Shown: positions 1 through 8,768 of the stretch, piece after piece
Position numbering within the stretch: the first letter of the stretch is position 1
How the letters are laid out: every line of letters begins with the position of its first letter
Source: Bin87 sp034421995
GTDB taxonomy: Bacteria > Chloroflexota > Dehalococcoidia > Lucifugimonadales > UBA3495
Direction: 5' to 3'
Length of the DNA stretch: 64,000 nt
NCBI GenBank assembly: GCA_034421995.1
Contig: DAOUJY010000047.1
Coordinates: 1-64,000 of the forward strand
The notes under the pieces: model-generated
What the model was told of the DNA's origin: nothing
Database searches by the model: none
Seen by the model: the letters and a program-made list of their open reading frames with translations, nothing else
Position numbers and translations under genes: made by a program

Positions 1-1
1 A

Positions 2-618
2 GTCCTGATATACCTGCTCAAAAGCCGCCGCATCCACTTCCCTGACTCACCTGACCAAGCCTTCTTCAATTTCCCAGCGATCTTATCACGCCAACTGTCG
101 TTGTAATACTAGAGGTGGAACATGGTATTGACGTGGCCATCGTGGGGGCGCTGTTCATGACCATCGGCATCCTGAGCATCGGCAGCGGTGTGGGATCGGG
201 AGCGCTGTCCGACCGGGTGGGACGGGGCATGGCCTTTGGCGCTACGTTCCTGATTGAGGTGGCCTGCCATGCCCTGTTCTGGCTGATGCCGGAGTTGATT
301 TTCTTCATCATCGCGTCGGTGCTGGCCGGTCTCGCGCTGCGCGCCACCTACACCATCTGCGCGGCGGCGGCCGGCGACTACGTGCCCGTGTTCATGGCCC
401 CGGCAGCCTTTGGATTGATGGGTATGGGAGCCGGGATCGGCAGCACCATCTCGCCGGCGATTTCCGGGCCGATTGCCGACGCCACCGGCACGCTGCAATG
501 GTCTTTCGCCATGGCGTCGGGATTTGCGCTGGTGGGCGCTACTTTGGGATTCACCCTGCACTGGATAACCCGAAACCGCGCGGCCGATGCGACGGGGTCC
601 GCGGCTTCGCCGGCCTGA
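2..618 (+). pseudogene. MFS transporter remnant, C-terminal half
   Basis: The open frame from 115 (GTG) to 618 encodes about 167 residues with several hydrophobic helices and the MFS loop motif GALSDRVGRG, matching helices 8-12 of a major facilitator transporter. A complete protein of this family has about 400 residues. The helix 6 and central-loop region seems to lie just upstream in another frame (2-103, hydrophobic start then a charged loop, ending in TAA), and helix 7 is missing between the two. This looks like a deletion with a frameshift, or a gene cut by the window edge and damaged. The substrate cannot be told. A truncated functional product from GTG 115 is possible but unlikely. Confidence 0.6.
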
Positions 619-675
619 CGATCTCGCGATCTCCGGATCTGTTATTCTCCACTCCTTAAACGAGGTAATGTCACC

Positions 676-1392
676 TTGGTAACTCAATCAAACGACGATT
701 TCAGCCGCGCTATGGTGGTGGTCGCTCACGCCGACGACGCCGAATGGGGTTGCGCCGGCACGGTGGCCCGCCTGTGCGCCGAGGGCTGGGATGTGGCTTA
801 CGTCATCTGCACCGACGGCAGCAAGGGGAGCGACGACCCGGATATGACCGTGGCAAAATTGGTCAAGATGCGGGAGGACGAACAGCGTGAAGCGGCCCGC
901 GTCCTGGGTCTGTCCCGCGTGTTTTTCCTCGGCTATCCGGACGCATATCTGCAATCCACGCTGGAGTTGCGCAAGGATATATCCCGCGCCATCCGCACGC
1001 ACCGTCCGGACGTTCTCATCTGCATGAACCCGGTGCGGAATCTGGACGGCGCCGGGTACATCGACCATCCGGACCACTTCGCATCGGGGGACGCCGCCAT
1101 GGGCGCCGTCTATCCGGCGGCCCGAGACCGGATGACCTTTCCCGAACTGCTGACCGAAGAGGGTTTGGAGCCGCACAAGGTGCGGGAAGTCTGGGTGATG
1201 GGCCGTACCGAGCCGGACCACGTCATCGACGTAACCGATCACATCGAAACGGCGGTGGCGGCGCTGCGGGCCCACCGCAGCCAGGTGAGCCCCGAATCGG
1301 CGGACCGTTACATGAAGGAATGGCGCCGCCGCGACGGTAACCGAATCGGGGTGGCGTATGCTGAGGTGTTCAAACGGTTCCGACTGGGCTGA
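676..1392 (+). CDS. PIG-L (LmbE-like) family deacetylase
   Basis: A 238-residue protein with the PIG-L zinc motif near the N terminus, seen as VVAHADDAEWG (family consensus AHPDDE), and a second ligand region HPDHFASGD about 115 residues further on. The family removes N-acetyl groups from sugar conjugates such as GlcNAc-inositol or bacillithiol/mycothiol precursors, or from antibiotic scaffolds. The Pro of the consensus is replaced by Ala and the usual Glu is shifted, so substrate prediction is unsafe. The chosen start is TTG 676 with GAGG about ten bases upstream; ATG 712 would still keep the motif. It follows the MFS remnant closely and is separated from the next gene by a promoter region. 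Confidence 0.85.
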   Translation: MVTQSNDDFSRAMVVVAHADDAEWGCAGTVARLCAEGWDVAYVICTDGSKGSDDPDMTVAKLVKMREDEQREAARVLGLSRVFFLGYPDAYLQSTLELRKDISRAIRTHRPDVLICMNPVRNLDGAGYIDHPDHFASGDAAMGAVYPAARDRMTFPELLTEEGLEPHKVREVWVMGRTEPDHVIDVTDHIETAVAALRAHRSQVSPESADRYMKEWRRRDGNRIGVAYAEVFKRFRLG

Positions 1393-1437
1393 CTTAAACC
1401 GGGGCTGTTTATCGCGGTACGCGGCAACGTATCCGTA

Positions 1438-1466
1438 TTGACACTGCATACTTCCGGCGATACGAT
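1438..1466 (+). promoter_or_regulatory. Sigma-70-like promoter for the DUF1800 operon
   Basis: A perfect -35 box TTGACA (1438-1443), a 17-base spacer and a -10-like TACGAT (1461-1466) lie in the 215-base gap before the DUF1800 gene. Transcription would start near 1473 and leave a 5' leader of about 135 bases before the ATG at 1608. No riboswitch motif was recognised in the leader. Confidence 0.55.
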
Positions 1467-1607
1467 TATAAACTGATAATCGTTCCGCAATTCAGGCGAC
1501 GGTTTGGCCTTTGCTTATTGCGGATTCGGTAGGTTTTGCGGTATATTTTTGCCATCAAAATCAGCCAGTCGGGACGACTATCCGAACGGTACACAAAGGA
1601 GGAAACA

Positions 1608-3032
1608 ATGGCAGGAAGCAACGACATTGCACTGATGGCTCACCTTCTCCGCCGGGCCGGTTTCAACGCCAGCCGCGACGAGATCGAAGCCGCTGCTGCG
1701 AAAGGCTACGACACCGTGGTGGAAGAGCTGCTGAACCCCGGTTCCACGTCCGGCGTCGAAGACGACCTGATGCTGCGCTACCACCCCACCTACAACCACG
1801 CCGGGGCCATCGAAATCAACATCCAGAACTGGGTGTATCGCATGGTCAACACCGAGTACCAGCTCAAGGAGAAAATGGCGCTGTTCTGGCACATGATCTT
1901 CTGCGCCGGCCACTCCAAGATCGACTCCGGCGAAGAGATGGGCCGCATGATCCAGATGTTCCGGGACAACGGAATGGGCAACTTCCGGTCCCTGCTGATG
2001 GACCTGTCCACCAGCCCGGGCATGGTCTATTACCTGGACAACTGCGAGAGCCACAAGACGAACATCAATGAGAACTACGGTCGCGAGCTGCTGGAACTGT
2101 TCTCCATGGGCGTCGGCATGAACGAAGAGTTCAACTACTCCGAGGACGACGTAAAGGCCACCGCCCGCGCGTTCACCGGCTGGAACATCGCCCCGCCGTA
2201 CCCGCCCTTCCCCTATGGGCGCAGCCCCTGGGAGTTCCGGTTCGACCCCGCCGACCACGACGACTCCGAGAAGACCTTCCTGGGCCGCACGGGCAACTGG
2301 AACGGCGACGACATCCTGGACATCATTGCGGACCAGAAGGCCACGGCCCGTTTCATCTCGCGGCATATGTACAACTTCTTCGTCGCGGACGAGGTTCCGG
2401 TTCCCAGCTGGCGCCAGACCCCGCCCAAGGACGAGGGCCTGCTCGCCGCGCTGGAGCAGACCTACTTCGACAGCGGCTACAACATCACCGAGATGCTGCG
2501 CACGCTGTTCAACTCCGACGCTTTCAAGAACGCCCGCTACGCCAAGGTGAAGAACCCCGCCGAGATGGTGGCCGGCACCCTGCGCATGGTCGGCGACCAC
2601 CGCGACGAAATCAAGCCCGGCATGTTCGAACTGAGCCAGGAGCCCAAGTACATGGGCATGGACCTGATGAACCCGCCGACGGTGGAAGGCTGGCACACCG
2701 GCCACGAGTGGATCGACTCCGGCACCCTGGTGGAGCGGATCAACTTCGCCGCCGACTACCTGGGCCGCACCGACCTGCCCGGCGTCCAGAGCATGATCTC
2801 CAAGCTGATGGCCCAGGGCGACAGCCTCACCCCCGAGCAGTTCGTGGACAACTGCGCCGACCTGGTGGGTTGCCTGAACCTGACCGAGGACACCCGGGAT
2901 CAGCTGATCGTCCACGCCGGCCGCGGCGGCAACCTGACCCACGGCAGCGACGCCGAGCGCGCTGAGTTTACCCGCCGCACCGGCGAGATGTTCCAGATCA
3001 TCGCCTCCACCTCGGAGTTCCAGTTCGAGTAA
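1608..3032 (+). CDS. DUF1800 family protein
   Basis: 474 residues, started at ATG 1608 because a full AAAGGAGG ribosome site lies seven bases upstream. The N terminus (LLRRAGFNASRDEIE) and central blocks such as NENYGRELLELFSMGVG, DVKATARAFTGW and the WHTGHEW region near the C terminus are typical of DUF1800. Members are usually exported proteins encoded next to DUF1501 proteins, as here; the biochemical role is unknown. Unlike most relatives this one has no visible signal peptide or Tat motif. It is the first gene of a probable operon with the DUF1501 gene 112 bases downstream. Confidence 0.9.
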   Translation: MAGSNDIALMAHLLRRAGFNASRDEIEAAAAKGYDTVVEELLNPGSTSGVEDDLMLRYHPTYNHAGAIEINIQNWVYRMVNTEYQLKEKMALFWHMIFCAGHSKIDSGEEMGRMIQMFRDNGMGNFRSLLMDLSTSPGMVYYLDNCESHKTNINENYGRELLELFSMGVGMNEEFNYSEDDVKATARAFTGWNIAPPYPPFPYGRSPWEFRFDPADHDDSEKTFLGRTGNWNGDDILDIIADQKATARFISRHMYNFFVADEVPVPSWRQTPPKDEGLLAALEQTYFDSGYNITEMLRTLFNSDAFKNARYAKVKNPAEMVAGTLRMVGDHRDEIKPGMFELSQEPKYMGMDLMNPPTVEGWHTGHEWIDSGTLVERINFAADYLGRTDLPGVQSMISKLMAQGDSLTPEQFVDNCADLVGCLNLTEDTRDQLIVHAGRGGNLTHGSDAERAEFTRRTGEMFQIIASTSEFQFE

Positions 3033-3144
3033 TTCGGAACCACCGGACACCACCGGCCGCGCCGGACTGACGTGAAACAAACCCGGTGACGGCCCGGCCA
3101 AACACTACCGCTACCAATCAGCAAACGTAATGGAGGACTATCAA

Positions 3145-4284
3145 ATGGTCTCTACCAACAAAGACAACGTTCTGGTGGTTCTTTCCCTCTCCGGCGGGAA
3201 CGACGGCCTGAACACCGTCATCCCCTATAACGACGGTCACTACCGTGATTTCCGGCCGGCGCTGGGCGTACCCACCGAGGCGATCCTTGACCTGAACGGC
3301 GAGATCGGCCTGCACCCCACCATGGGGCCGCTGAAGAAGTACTGGGACGAGGGCAAACTCGCGGTCTTCGTGGGCATCGGCTACGCCAATCCGTCCTACA
3401 GCCACTTCCGCAGCATGGACATCTGGCACACCTGCGAGCCCGACACCATCGGCACCGAGGGCTGGCTGGGCCAGGTCATCAAGGAACTGGACCCCAACAA
3501 CGAGGGCCAGGGCATCACCGGCGTGAACTTCGGCCGCGGCCTTCCCCGCGCACTGGCCAAGGAAGGCGTGCCCGTCGCCTCCGTGGGCAACCTGGAGACC
3601 TATGGTCTGCTCACCGGCATCGAGGGTGACGACCAGCGGGCCGAGGCGCTGGACCTGTTCAGCAAGATCTACGCGCCCACCGTGGGCCAGGGCTTCGTGA
3701 GCGACTACCTGCGCTCCACCGGCACCTACGCCCGGATCGGCGCCGACATCCTGGCCACCGCTACGCCGAAGTACACCTCCAACGTGGAGTACTCCAGCAG
3801 CGCCGTCGGCCAGTACATGAAGAACATCGCCCAGACCCACCTGGCCGACCTGGGCACCCGCGTGCTCTTCACCACCAGCCCCTACAACGGCTTTGACACC
3901 CACGCCAACCAGGCGACCGACCACGCTCGCCTGTGGACCGACGTGTCGGCCAACGTTGACACTTTTATCACCGACCTGAGGGACCATGACGCCAGCGACA
4001 ACGTCGTGCTGTTCATGTTCTCCGAGTTCGGCCGCCGCATCGGCGACAACGGCTCGGGCACCGACCACGGCGCCGGCTCCGTGGCCTTCGCCGTCGGCGA
4101 AAACGTCAAGGGCGGCATCTACGGCGTCTATCCTTCCCTGGCTCCGGCCGAGCAGGAAGAGGGCGGCAACCTCAAGTCCAACATGGACTTCCGGCAGGTT
4201 TATGCCACCATCCTGGAGGACTGGATGGGCCTAGACTCCAACCCCATCAACCGTGGCGTCTTCGAGAAGGTTCCCTTCCTGTAG
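3145..4284 (+). CDS. DUF1501 family protein
   Basis: 379 residues from ATG 3145, chosen because GGAGG sits nine bases upstream; an in-frame ATG at 3130 overlaps that site. The start VLVVLSLSGGNDGLNTVIP is the family signature, followed by SHFRSMDIWHT, a GFDTHANQ block and the C-terminal SEFGRRIGDNGSGTDHGAG motif. This fold is related to alkaline phosphatases and sulfatases, and the His/Asp residues may bind metal, but no reaction is established. Most relatives carry a Tat leader; none is seen here, so a cytoplasmic role or an unusual export route must be considered. It pairs with the preceding DUF1800 gene, an arrangement found in many phyla. Confidence 0.9.
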   Translation: MVSTNKDNVLVVLSLSGGNDGLNTVIPYNDGHYRDFRPALGVPTEAILDLNGEIGLHPTMGPLKKYWDEGKLAVFVGIGYANPSYSHFRSMDIWHTCEPDTIGTEGWLGQVIKELDPNNEGQGITGVNFGRGLPRALAKEGVPVASVGNLETYGLLTGIEGDDQRAEALDLFSKIYAPTVGQGFVSDYLRSTGTYARIGADILATATPKYTSNVEYSSSAVGQYMKNIAQTHLADLGTRVLFTTSPYNGFDTHANQATDHARLWTDVSANVDTFITDLRDHDASDNVVLFMFSEFGRRIGDNGSGTDHGAGSVAFAVGENVKGGIYGVYPSLAPAEQEEGGNLKSNMDFRQVYATILEDWMGLDSNPINRGVFEKVPFL

Positions 4285-4303
4285 GCCATTGACCAACCCA
4301 TCC

Positions 4304-4331
4304 GTAGGGGCGACCGGCCGGTCGCCCCTAC
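4304..4331. repeat. 28-bp palindromic repeat, GC-core type
   Basis: A perfect inverted repeat with arms GTAGGGGCGA and TCGCCCCTAC and core CCGGCCGG, 19 bases after the DUF1501 stop codon. It is identical to the copies at 18775 and 39166. There is no T-tract after it, so it is not a classical terminator. Confidence 0.95.
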
Positions 4332-4373
4332 CCAGCATTTCAACCACTGACGACCGACACGAGAGGGAAGTCT

Positions 4374-5378
4374 ATGAGTACCCATCTGTTTGGCCTTGTG
4401 GACACCGCCTTCACCTATAGCCACTCCGTGGGACGCAATGAGTTCAACGGCACCGGGTTCCGCAATCCGGTGGACATGGCCGTGGACGCCGAAGGCAAAG
4501 TCTATGTGCTTAACCGCTCCTACGAGAACCGCCCGGACGGCGTGCACGTAACCATCGCCACGCTCAACGAAGAGCTGGTCGGTGAGTTCAGCAAGTTCGG
4601 CGAAGAGCCGGGCGACATGTACTGGCCCAGTTCCTGCGCCCTGGACAGCGAAGGCAACCTGTACGTGGCCGATGAATACCTGAACCGCATCACCATCTAC
4701 ACCGAAGACGGCGACTACGTATCCCACTGGGGTACGGCCGGCGATGGCCCCGGGGAGTTCAACGGCCCCTCGGGCATCAGGATAGACGGGGACACGGCGT
4801 GGGTTGTGGATGCCAAGAACCATCGCATCCAGGGCTACGGGCTGGACGGCACCTTCAAGAGCCAGTTCGGCGAGTTCGGCAGCGCTGACGGCCAGTTGAA
4901 TATGCCCTGGGGCATCGCCTTGGACAAGGACGGCATGATCTACGTCGCCGACTGGCGCAACGACCGTATCCAGAAGTTCAACCAGGCCGGCCAGTGGCAG
5001 GCCAGCTTCGGCTCCAGCGGCGACGGCCCTGGCCAGTTCAAGCGGCCCAACGCGGTCGACGTGGACGCCGACGGCGACATCTACGTGTGCGACCGGGAGA
5101 ACGACCGGGTGCAGATCCTGGCTCCCGACGGACGCTTCCGCGCCCAGTTGAAGGGAGACTACACCCTGTCCGAGTGGGGCAAGACCAAGTTGAACTCCAA
5201 CCCGGACATGATCCGCCAGCGTACCATGGCTATCACCCACGACGGTGGCGCCTTCGAGAAGGCCTTCGCCAACCCGTGCGGGGTGCATGTTTCCGACTCC
5301 GGCCAGATTGCCATCATCGACCACACCCGTGGCCGCATCCAAGTATATCAGAAGGAAAAGGAGCCGGCGCTGCTTTAG
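4374..5378 (+). CDS. NHL-repeat beta-propeller protein
   Basis: 334 residues built from about six NHL repeats. The recurring pattern is a Gly-Pro-Glu-Phe type loop, then a P-x-G/D-I-A/V strand, then D-x-D/E-G-x-(I/V)-YV-(A/C)D, then N-D/H-R-(I/V)-Q. Examples are LDKDGMIYVADWRNDRIQ and VDADGDIYVCDRENDRVQ. Such six-bladed propellers bind proteins or ligands, and some have lyase activity (peptidyl-alpha-hydroxyglycine lyase type); nothing here settles which. There is no signal peptide. ATG 4374 is preceded by GAGGGAA. The gene follows the DUF1501 gene after the palindromic repeat and ends before a strong terminator hairpin. Confidence 0.85.
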   Translation: MSTHLFGLVDTAFTYSHSVGRNEFNGTGFRNPVDMAVDAEGKVYVLNRSYENRPDGVHVTIATLNEELVGEFSKFGEEPGDMYWPSSCALDSEGNLYVADEYLNRITIYTEDGDYVSHWGTAGDGPGEFNGPSGIRIDGDTAWVVDAKNHRIQGYGLDGTFKSQFGEFGSADGQLNMPWGIALDKDGMIYVADWRNDRIQKFNQAGQWQASFGSSGDGPGQFKRPNAVDVDADGDIYVCDRENDRVQILAPDGRFRAQLKGDYTLSEWGKTKLNSNPDMIRQRTMAITHDGGAFEKAFANPCGVHVSDSGQIAIIDHTRGRIQVYQKEKEPALL

Positions 5379-5418
5379 CCGCAGCGGTCCCCCGACCACA
5401 ACGCGCAACGAACGAGAG

Positions 5419-5454
5419 CCGCCGGCGGGGTTGCCCGCCGGCGGGTCTTGGTTT
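5419..5454 (+). terminator. Rho-independent-like terminator after the NHL gene
   Basis: An 11-bp GC stem (5419-5429 with 5434-5444) closed by a GTTG loop is followed by GTCTTGGTTT. The stem is very stable while the T-tract is weak. It separates the NHL gene from the nuclease-like gene that starts at 5466. Confidence 0.65.
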
Positions 5455-5465
5455 AGGAGGGCATC

Positions 5466-6392
5466 ATGGCTGTCGATAAGCAGCAGTTGACTGAGACTGT
5501 TGAGCTGGTCCGCGGGCGGATTCGCACCCACCGCGACAGGCTGAAGGACGACGAGATGGTCACCCGTGTCGCACTGGTTGACCCCATCTTGAGGGTTTTG
5601 GGGTGGGATGTCGCTGACCTCACCCATGTAGAGGTGGAGCACAATTATAGCGGGGGCAAATCCAACGTGGACTACGCTCTATGGGCACAACCCCTTTCGA
5701 TCAAGCAATCCCAAGTCAAACCGATAGGATTTGTTGAAGCCAAGAATCTCTCCGATTCTCTGGCTTACGAAGCCCACAAAGATCAAATTGGCAAATACCG
5801 CTACTACACAAGCACTGTGGTGCTGACAAATGGTGACCTTTGGAAAATCTACAAGACTGGCCCCGTGAATTTCGCCGAAGGCCCGTTTTCAGAGTTCCGT
5901 ATCACGGAGGGGGATGGCAACGCTGTCCAAAAGCTGACTGAACTTCAAGCATTGCTGCTGGAACCCGATCAAAACGCCGCCCCCGAAGGCTATGGATGGG
6001 TGCCTATGGCTTCTTTCAAGCCACCCCCAAAGTCTCGTGCTAAGTGGTGGCAATCAGCTACCGATGCGCAGCCGGGGGCAATCAAATTCCCGGATGGCGC
6101 AAAACAGGATGTTGAACACTGGTACCAGCTGCTTGAATTCACGGCAAATTGGCTACACTCTGCCGGCCTCCCCGTAGTGGAGCGCGAAATTAGCCGACCG
6201 GGAAGGCGCGCTACGGCTGCTCTTGTGACGGACAAAGTACCCAGGCAAGGGCGGCACCTGTGGAAACCCATTGGCGACTCGGGCTTCTATGTTTATGCGG
6301 CAGGTGGAAAGGAGAATGCCATAAAGCACGCGAAAGTGTTGCTAGATGCTTGCGGTCAAAGTTCGGAGGATGTGTACTTGCAAGCGCAATGA
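5466..6392 (+). CDS. Type I restriction R-subunit N-domain-like protein
   Basis: 308 residues, ATG 5466 preceded by TTAGGAGGG. The N-terminal half (residues about 10-140) resembles the HSDR_N nuclease domain: VDPILRVLGWD, then a PD-(D/E)xK-type core with the acidic residue in SNVDYALW and the FVEAK strand, followed by KYRYYTSTVVLTNGDLWKIY. The C-terminal 130 residues match nothing I recognise for certain. No helicase or methyltransferase neighbours are present, so this is an orphan nuclease-fold protein rather than part of a type I system. Its base composition is lower in GC than its neighbours, consistent with transfer. Confidence 0.7.
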   Translation: MAVDKQQLTETVELVRGRIRTHRDRLKDDEMVTRVALVDPILRVLGWDVADLTHVEVEHNYSGGKSNVDYALWAQPLSIKQSQVKPIGFVEAKNLSDSLAYEAHKDQIGKYRYYTSTVVLTNGDLWKIYKTGPVNFAEGPFSEFRITEGDGNAVQKLTELQALLLEPDQNAAPEGYGWVPMASFKPPPKSRAKWWQSATDAQPGAIKFPDGAKQDVEHWYQLLEFTANWLHSAGLPVVEREISRPGRRATAALVTDKVPRQGRHLWKPIGDSGFYVYAAGGKENAIKHAKVLLDACGQSSEDVYLQAQ

Positions 6393-6606
6393 TGCATACC
6401 TGATGGTCACGCGGTCACCGTGCAAAATGAAATCGCCTGTGGATCATCCCATCAGCGACTTCTTGCCAGCGAAACAACCTCTCGGTCTTGGGGATGCTCC
6501 AGTTCATCAGGTATCGGCGTCACGGCAATGGGGTAATGCCCCTGTGTCACGGCTCAAAGAGACTCCCCGGCCGGCATACGGCGGACGCTGGATGTATAAT
6601 GGTGGT

Positions 6607-7215
6607 ATGACTACCGCGGATAACAATGAACGCATGGCCGCCGACATAGCCGACCTGAAAGCAGGCCAGGGGCGTTTGGAAAAGGGGCAGACCGAACTTC
6701 GAGCAGGGCAGGCCCGCTTGGAAAGGGGTCAAGCCCGGCTGGAAGACCGGGTTGGCCGCTTGGAGACTGGCCAGACCCGGCTGGAAAGTACGGTCGGCTG
6801 GCTGGTCTGGGCTGAACTGGAGAGGGAAGTTCACGCCAACATCGTCAACATTGCCAGCCGTCAACTGGGCTTGAACCGCGTCCGTATCCTGCAAAGCAAG
6901 ATGGTTGTGCGCTCACCTGAGTTTCAGGATGCCATTGACGATGCCGAAGAACAGGACGCCATTACCGCAGCGCAGGCCACCAATCTGGAGCAGTCGTATG
7001 TCGTCCTTGCCGCGCGCCGCAAGAGCGACCGGGAAACCGTCCATGTCGCCGTAGAAATTTCCGGCTTAATCGGCGAGCGCGATATTGACCGGGCCCGGGC
7101 AAGGGCCGATACTCCGGCCATTGTCAAGGGTACGCCGGTCATAGCCGCAGTGGTGGGCGGCAGCATCGCGCCGCCGCAACAGGCGCTGGCGCCGACCGTC
7201 AGGGCGTGTCGGTAG
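6607..7215 (+). CDS. Coiled-coil plus nuclease-like domain protein, C-terminal frameshift likely
   Basis: 202 residues from ATG 6607. Residues about 15-65 form a heptad-like repeat (LKAGQGRLEKGQ, LRAGQARLERGQ and so on) typical of proteins that pair a coiled coil with a PD-(D/E)xK-like domain. The second half (VHVAVEIS, DIDRARARA, VIAAVVGG) aligns by eye with the gene at 63628-64000. At the end the protein reads ALAPTVRACR and stops, whereas a neighbouring frame reads RQGVSVVITLRLSG to a TGA at 7239, matching the relative's GVAVIAV ending. A one-base indel near 7190-7205 is therefore likely. The 214 bases upstream (6393-6606) hold no visible gene. Confidence 0.6.
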   Translation: MTTADNNERMAADIADLKAGQGRLEKGQTELRAGQARLERGQARLEDRVGRLETGQTRLESTVGWLVWAELEREVHANIVNIASRQLGLNRVRILQSKMVVRSPEFQDAIDDAEEQDAITAAQATNLEQSYVVLAARRKSDRETVHVAVEISGLIGERDIDRARARADTPAIVKGTPVIAAVVGGSIAPPQQALAPTVRACR

Positions 7216-7249
7216 TCATCACGTTGCGGCTTTCCGGCTGATATTATCG

Positions 7250-7603
7250 TCACCCCTCGGGACCCTCCGGCATACCAGCGTCAATCCACGCCGCAATCTC
7301 GGCGGCCTCGGCCCGGGACAGGAACGGCCCCCGCAACGGCATTCGCCCGAAGGTGCCGCATCCCAAGCGCAACGAACGGACCAGGTGCGTCTCCGCGCCC
7401 GGCTTGCCCGGCTCAATGGACGGATAACCGTTGAGCACCGACGCAGCCAATTCCTCCGGTGTTTCCCACCAGTATTCGTGGATGCCTGGGTATGGGTCGC
7501 GGCCATGGCGCTCGATCCAGCGTTCCATGATGCCGTCCAGCAGTTCCTTGACCCTGGGCCAGTAAATGGGAGCGGATCCGTTGGTGTTGGCGTCGGTGGT
7601 CAT
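7250..7603 (-). CDS. Hypothetical protein, WIDAG C terminus
   Basis: 117 residues, ATG at 7603. It is rich in Trp, Glu and Pro, with an IERHGRDPYPGIHEYWW block and a C-terminal helix AEAAEIAAWIDAGMPEG. The ending resembles the last helix of small c-type cytochromes, but there is no CxxCH haem site, so that link is probably only compositional. No signal peptide or membrane segment is seen. It lies convergent to the coiled-coil protein and upstream of nothing obvious. I do not recognise the family. Confidence 0.6.
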   Translation of the reverse strand: MTTDANTNGSAPIYWPRVKELLDGIMERWIERHGRDPYPGIHEYWWETPEELAASVLNGYPSIEPGKPGAETHLVRSLRLGCGTFGRMPLRGPFLSRAEAAEIAAWIDAGMPEGPEG

Positions 7604-7701
7604 GTCGTTACGGTCTCCGGTGGATAGTGTTTAGAGTTGACGCAGTGAATGATGAGATTGCCATCCGCCACGGCGGGCGCTCGCAATGACAGTCACGGCG
7701 G

Positions 7702-8193
7702 CTATCGCGGGTGTTCCTGCACCGATTCCCGTTGCAGGAGTTCAATGGCGTGAGGCAGCACTGGCAGGACCACGTCGAGGCACTCGCCCACTCCCCGGGG
7801 GCTGCCCGGCAGGGTGATGATCAGGGTGTGCCGACGGATACCCACTACGGAACGGCTCAGCATCGCCATGGGGGTGAACTTGAGGGTCTGGGCGCGCATG
7901 GTCTCAGCCATGCCCGGAACTTCACGGTCCATCGCCGCCGTGGCGGCTTCGGGGGTAACGTCCCGCCGGCCCATGCCCGTGCCCCCGGTGGTGACGATGA
8001 GGTCCACGTCGCCGGCGTCCGCCCATTGGCAGATCCGGCCGGTGATCGTCTCGGCATCGTCGGAGACGATTTCATAGCGGACTTCTACATAATCCGGTGG
8101 CGGCAACTTGTCCCGGATGGCCTGACCGCCGGTATCTTCCCGTTCGCCGCGAGCGCCCGAACTGCTGATGGTGAGGATGGCCAGTCGAAACAT
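7702..8193 (-). CDS. MoaB/MogA-family molybdopterin biosynthesis protein
   Basis: 163 residues. The start is set at ATG 8193 (FRLAILTISSSGARGE) with GGAGA upstream. The molybdopterin-binding signature is complete: DLIVTTGGTGMGRRDVTPEA, then LPGSPRGVGECLDVVLP, with IVSDD in the first third. The family adenylylates molybdopterin (MogA, MoaB) before metal insertion. A molybdenum or tungsten enzyme, formate dehydrogenase, lies 8 kb away on the same strand, and a MocA-like protein lies further on. It is divergent from the HIT gene across a 166-base gap. Confidence 0.88.
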   Translation of the reverse strand: MFRLAILTISSSGARGEREDTGGQAIRDKLPPPDYVEVRYEIVSDDAETITGRICQWADAGDVDLIVTTGGTGMGRRDVTPEAATAAMDREVPGMAETMRAQTLKFTPMAMLSRSVVGIRRHTLIITLPGSPRGVGECLDVVLPVLPHAIELLQRESVQEHPR

Positions 8194-8359
8194 GCGTTGG
8201 TCTCCGATGGCGAGTGGACAATTCGACGCGCGAGACAAACGGGCGCACCGTGGGCAATAATACCACACTTGGAGGACGGCCACGGGAAGTCTCAAAATGG
8301 GCGGCGAGCGGTTGATTTGGGTTACAATTGAGGCAATCCAAATAGACCACGGGCCAGCA

Positions 8360-8719
8360 ATGACAAGCGCATCAGCAACACCGCAATCGGCAAATTCCTA
8401 CTGTGTTTTTTGCGAAATCGTCGCCGGGCGCGAACCGGCGCGGATCCGCTACCTGGACAACGACCTCATTGCCATCGTCAATCGGCTGACCTGGGTGCCG
8501 ATCATGCTGTTGGTGATGCCCCGTCGCCATATGTCCCAACTGGAAATGTGGAGCAGCGGCATCATGACCCGTCTCGGCGATGTCGCGGCGACGTTGGGCT
8601 GCATGTACTGCCCCAACGGTTTTCGTATCCTGTCCAATTTCGGCTACGATGGCCTGCAAAGCCAGTCCCATGGCCACGTGCACGTCATCGGCGGCCAGTT
8701 CCTGGGACACTATGCCTGA
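8360..8719 (+). CDS. HIT-family protein
   Basis: 119 residues from ATG 8360. The histidine triad is H104-G-H106-V-H108-V near the C terminus, and an N-terminal CVFCEI (C15, C18) plus CMYC (C81, C84) can form the zinc site seen in many HIT hydrolases. Such proteins hydrolyse nucleoside phosphoramidates, dinucleotides or related compounds. The usual N-terminal QDxxP region is shortened. The gene is followed after 49 bases by a crotonase. Confidence 0.85.
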   Translation: MTSASATPQSANSYCVFCEIVAGREPARIRYLDNDLIAIVNRLTWVPIMLLVMPRRHMSQLEMWSSGIMTRLGDVAATLGCMYCPNGFRILSNFGYDGLQSQSHGHVHVIGGQFLGHYA

Positions 8720-8768
8720 CCCTGCAATCCAGGCATCAGGAATATCACTGCAAGGAGACCACACCACA

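Noticed and set aside
7250..7603. Small c-type cytochrome based on the AAWIDAGMP ending
   Set aside because: There is no CxxCH haem site and no signal peptide.
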